Source of the DNA: Candidatus Woesearchaeota archaeon | Lineage (GTDB): Archaea > Nanobdellota > Nanobdellia > Woesearchaeales > UBA12501 | DNA length: 17,235 bases | NCBI GenBank assembly: GCA_014729495.1 | Contig: WJJV01000007.1 | Span: 1-17,235, forward strand | Direction: 5' to 3' | Part shown: positions 17,199-17,235 of the stretch, piece after piece | How positions within the stretch are numbered: position 1 is the stretch's first letter | Layout: each line of letters opens with the position of its first letter | Program-made: the position numbers and the translations under genes | The notes under the pieces: generated by a model | Told to the model about the DNA's origin: nothing | What the model saw: the letters and a program-made list of their open reading frames with translations, nothing else | Databases searched by the model: none

Positions 17199-17228
17199 AT
17201 GAAAAAGAGGGATATCAGAGCGGTTTAG
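17199..17228 (+). other. Very short reading frame at the window end; possible start of the next gene
   Basis: ATG 17199, 2 nt after the previous stop, begins M-K-K-R-D-I-R-A-V and then meets TAG at 17226. M-K-K-R is a typical N-terminus for the anchored proteins in this locus, so this may be a gene start broken by a one-base shift in the short T-run at 17223-17225. Alternatively the next gene starts beyond the window and this is meaningless. No SD at proper spacing is seen. Confidence 0.2.
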
Positions 17229-17235
17229 GCAATTC

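Overview
The window looks like a surface-protein locus of an archaeon, most likely a DPANN lineage of the Woesearchaeota/Pacearchaeota type. The reasons are: archaeal Shine-Dalgarno sequences of the GGTGA type in front of two genes; T/A-rich archaeal TATA-like boxes; arginine written almost only as AGG/AGA and isoleucine often as ATA; and several protein architectures I associate with these lineages (giant secreted Cys-rich/Ig-like proteins, a 'QFNWIF' N-terminal-anchor protein, and a membrane protein with a short conserved 'CL...G.QGG' segment). The lineage call rests on recognition, not on a marker gene; no rRNA, tRNA or housekeeping gene is present.

Layout: all six convincing genes are on the + strand. 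(1) 3-4412 is the 3' part of a giant Cys-rich protein with MopE-like, PKD, Cys-repeat, DUF4215 and LamG-like modules; its 5' end lies outside the window. (2) 4422-5183 is a small secreted or anchored protein with a canonical EF-hand-type calcium loop. (3) 5257-6558 is an N-terminally anchored DPANN-type protein with a C-terminal cadherin-like domain and its own probable leaderless promoter. (4) 6559-7190 is a 632-bp gap holding three copies of a stem-loop repeat with compensatory changes, a roughly 128-nt folded element, and A/T-rich promoter sequence. (5) 7191-12824 is an 1877-residue secreted Cys-rich/Ig-like protein. (6) 12866-16102 is a receptor-shaped protein: signal peptide, Ig-like ectodomain, three Cys repeats, one transmembrane helix, and a 228-residue charged coiled-coil tail. 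(7) 16099-17196 overlaps gene 6 by ATGA and encodes a second N-terminally anchored DPANN-type protein.

Taken together the products would build or decorate the cell envelope. Genes 1, 4 and 5 share the same 'E-T-D-(V/I)-D-C-G-G' cysteine module, genes 4 and 5 share Ig-like repeats, and gene 5 physically links such an ectodomain to the cytoplasm. Contact with a host cell or with other cells is a reasonable inference for a DPANN archaeon but is not shown by the sequence. The most unusual non-coding signal is the 6588-6960 region, where the repeat copies differ in ways that preserve base pairing.
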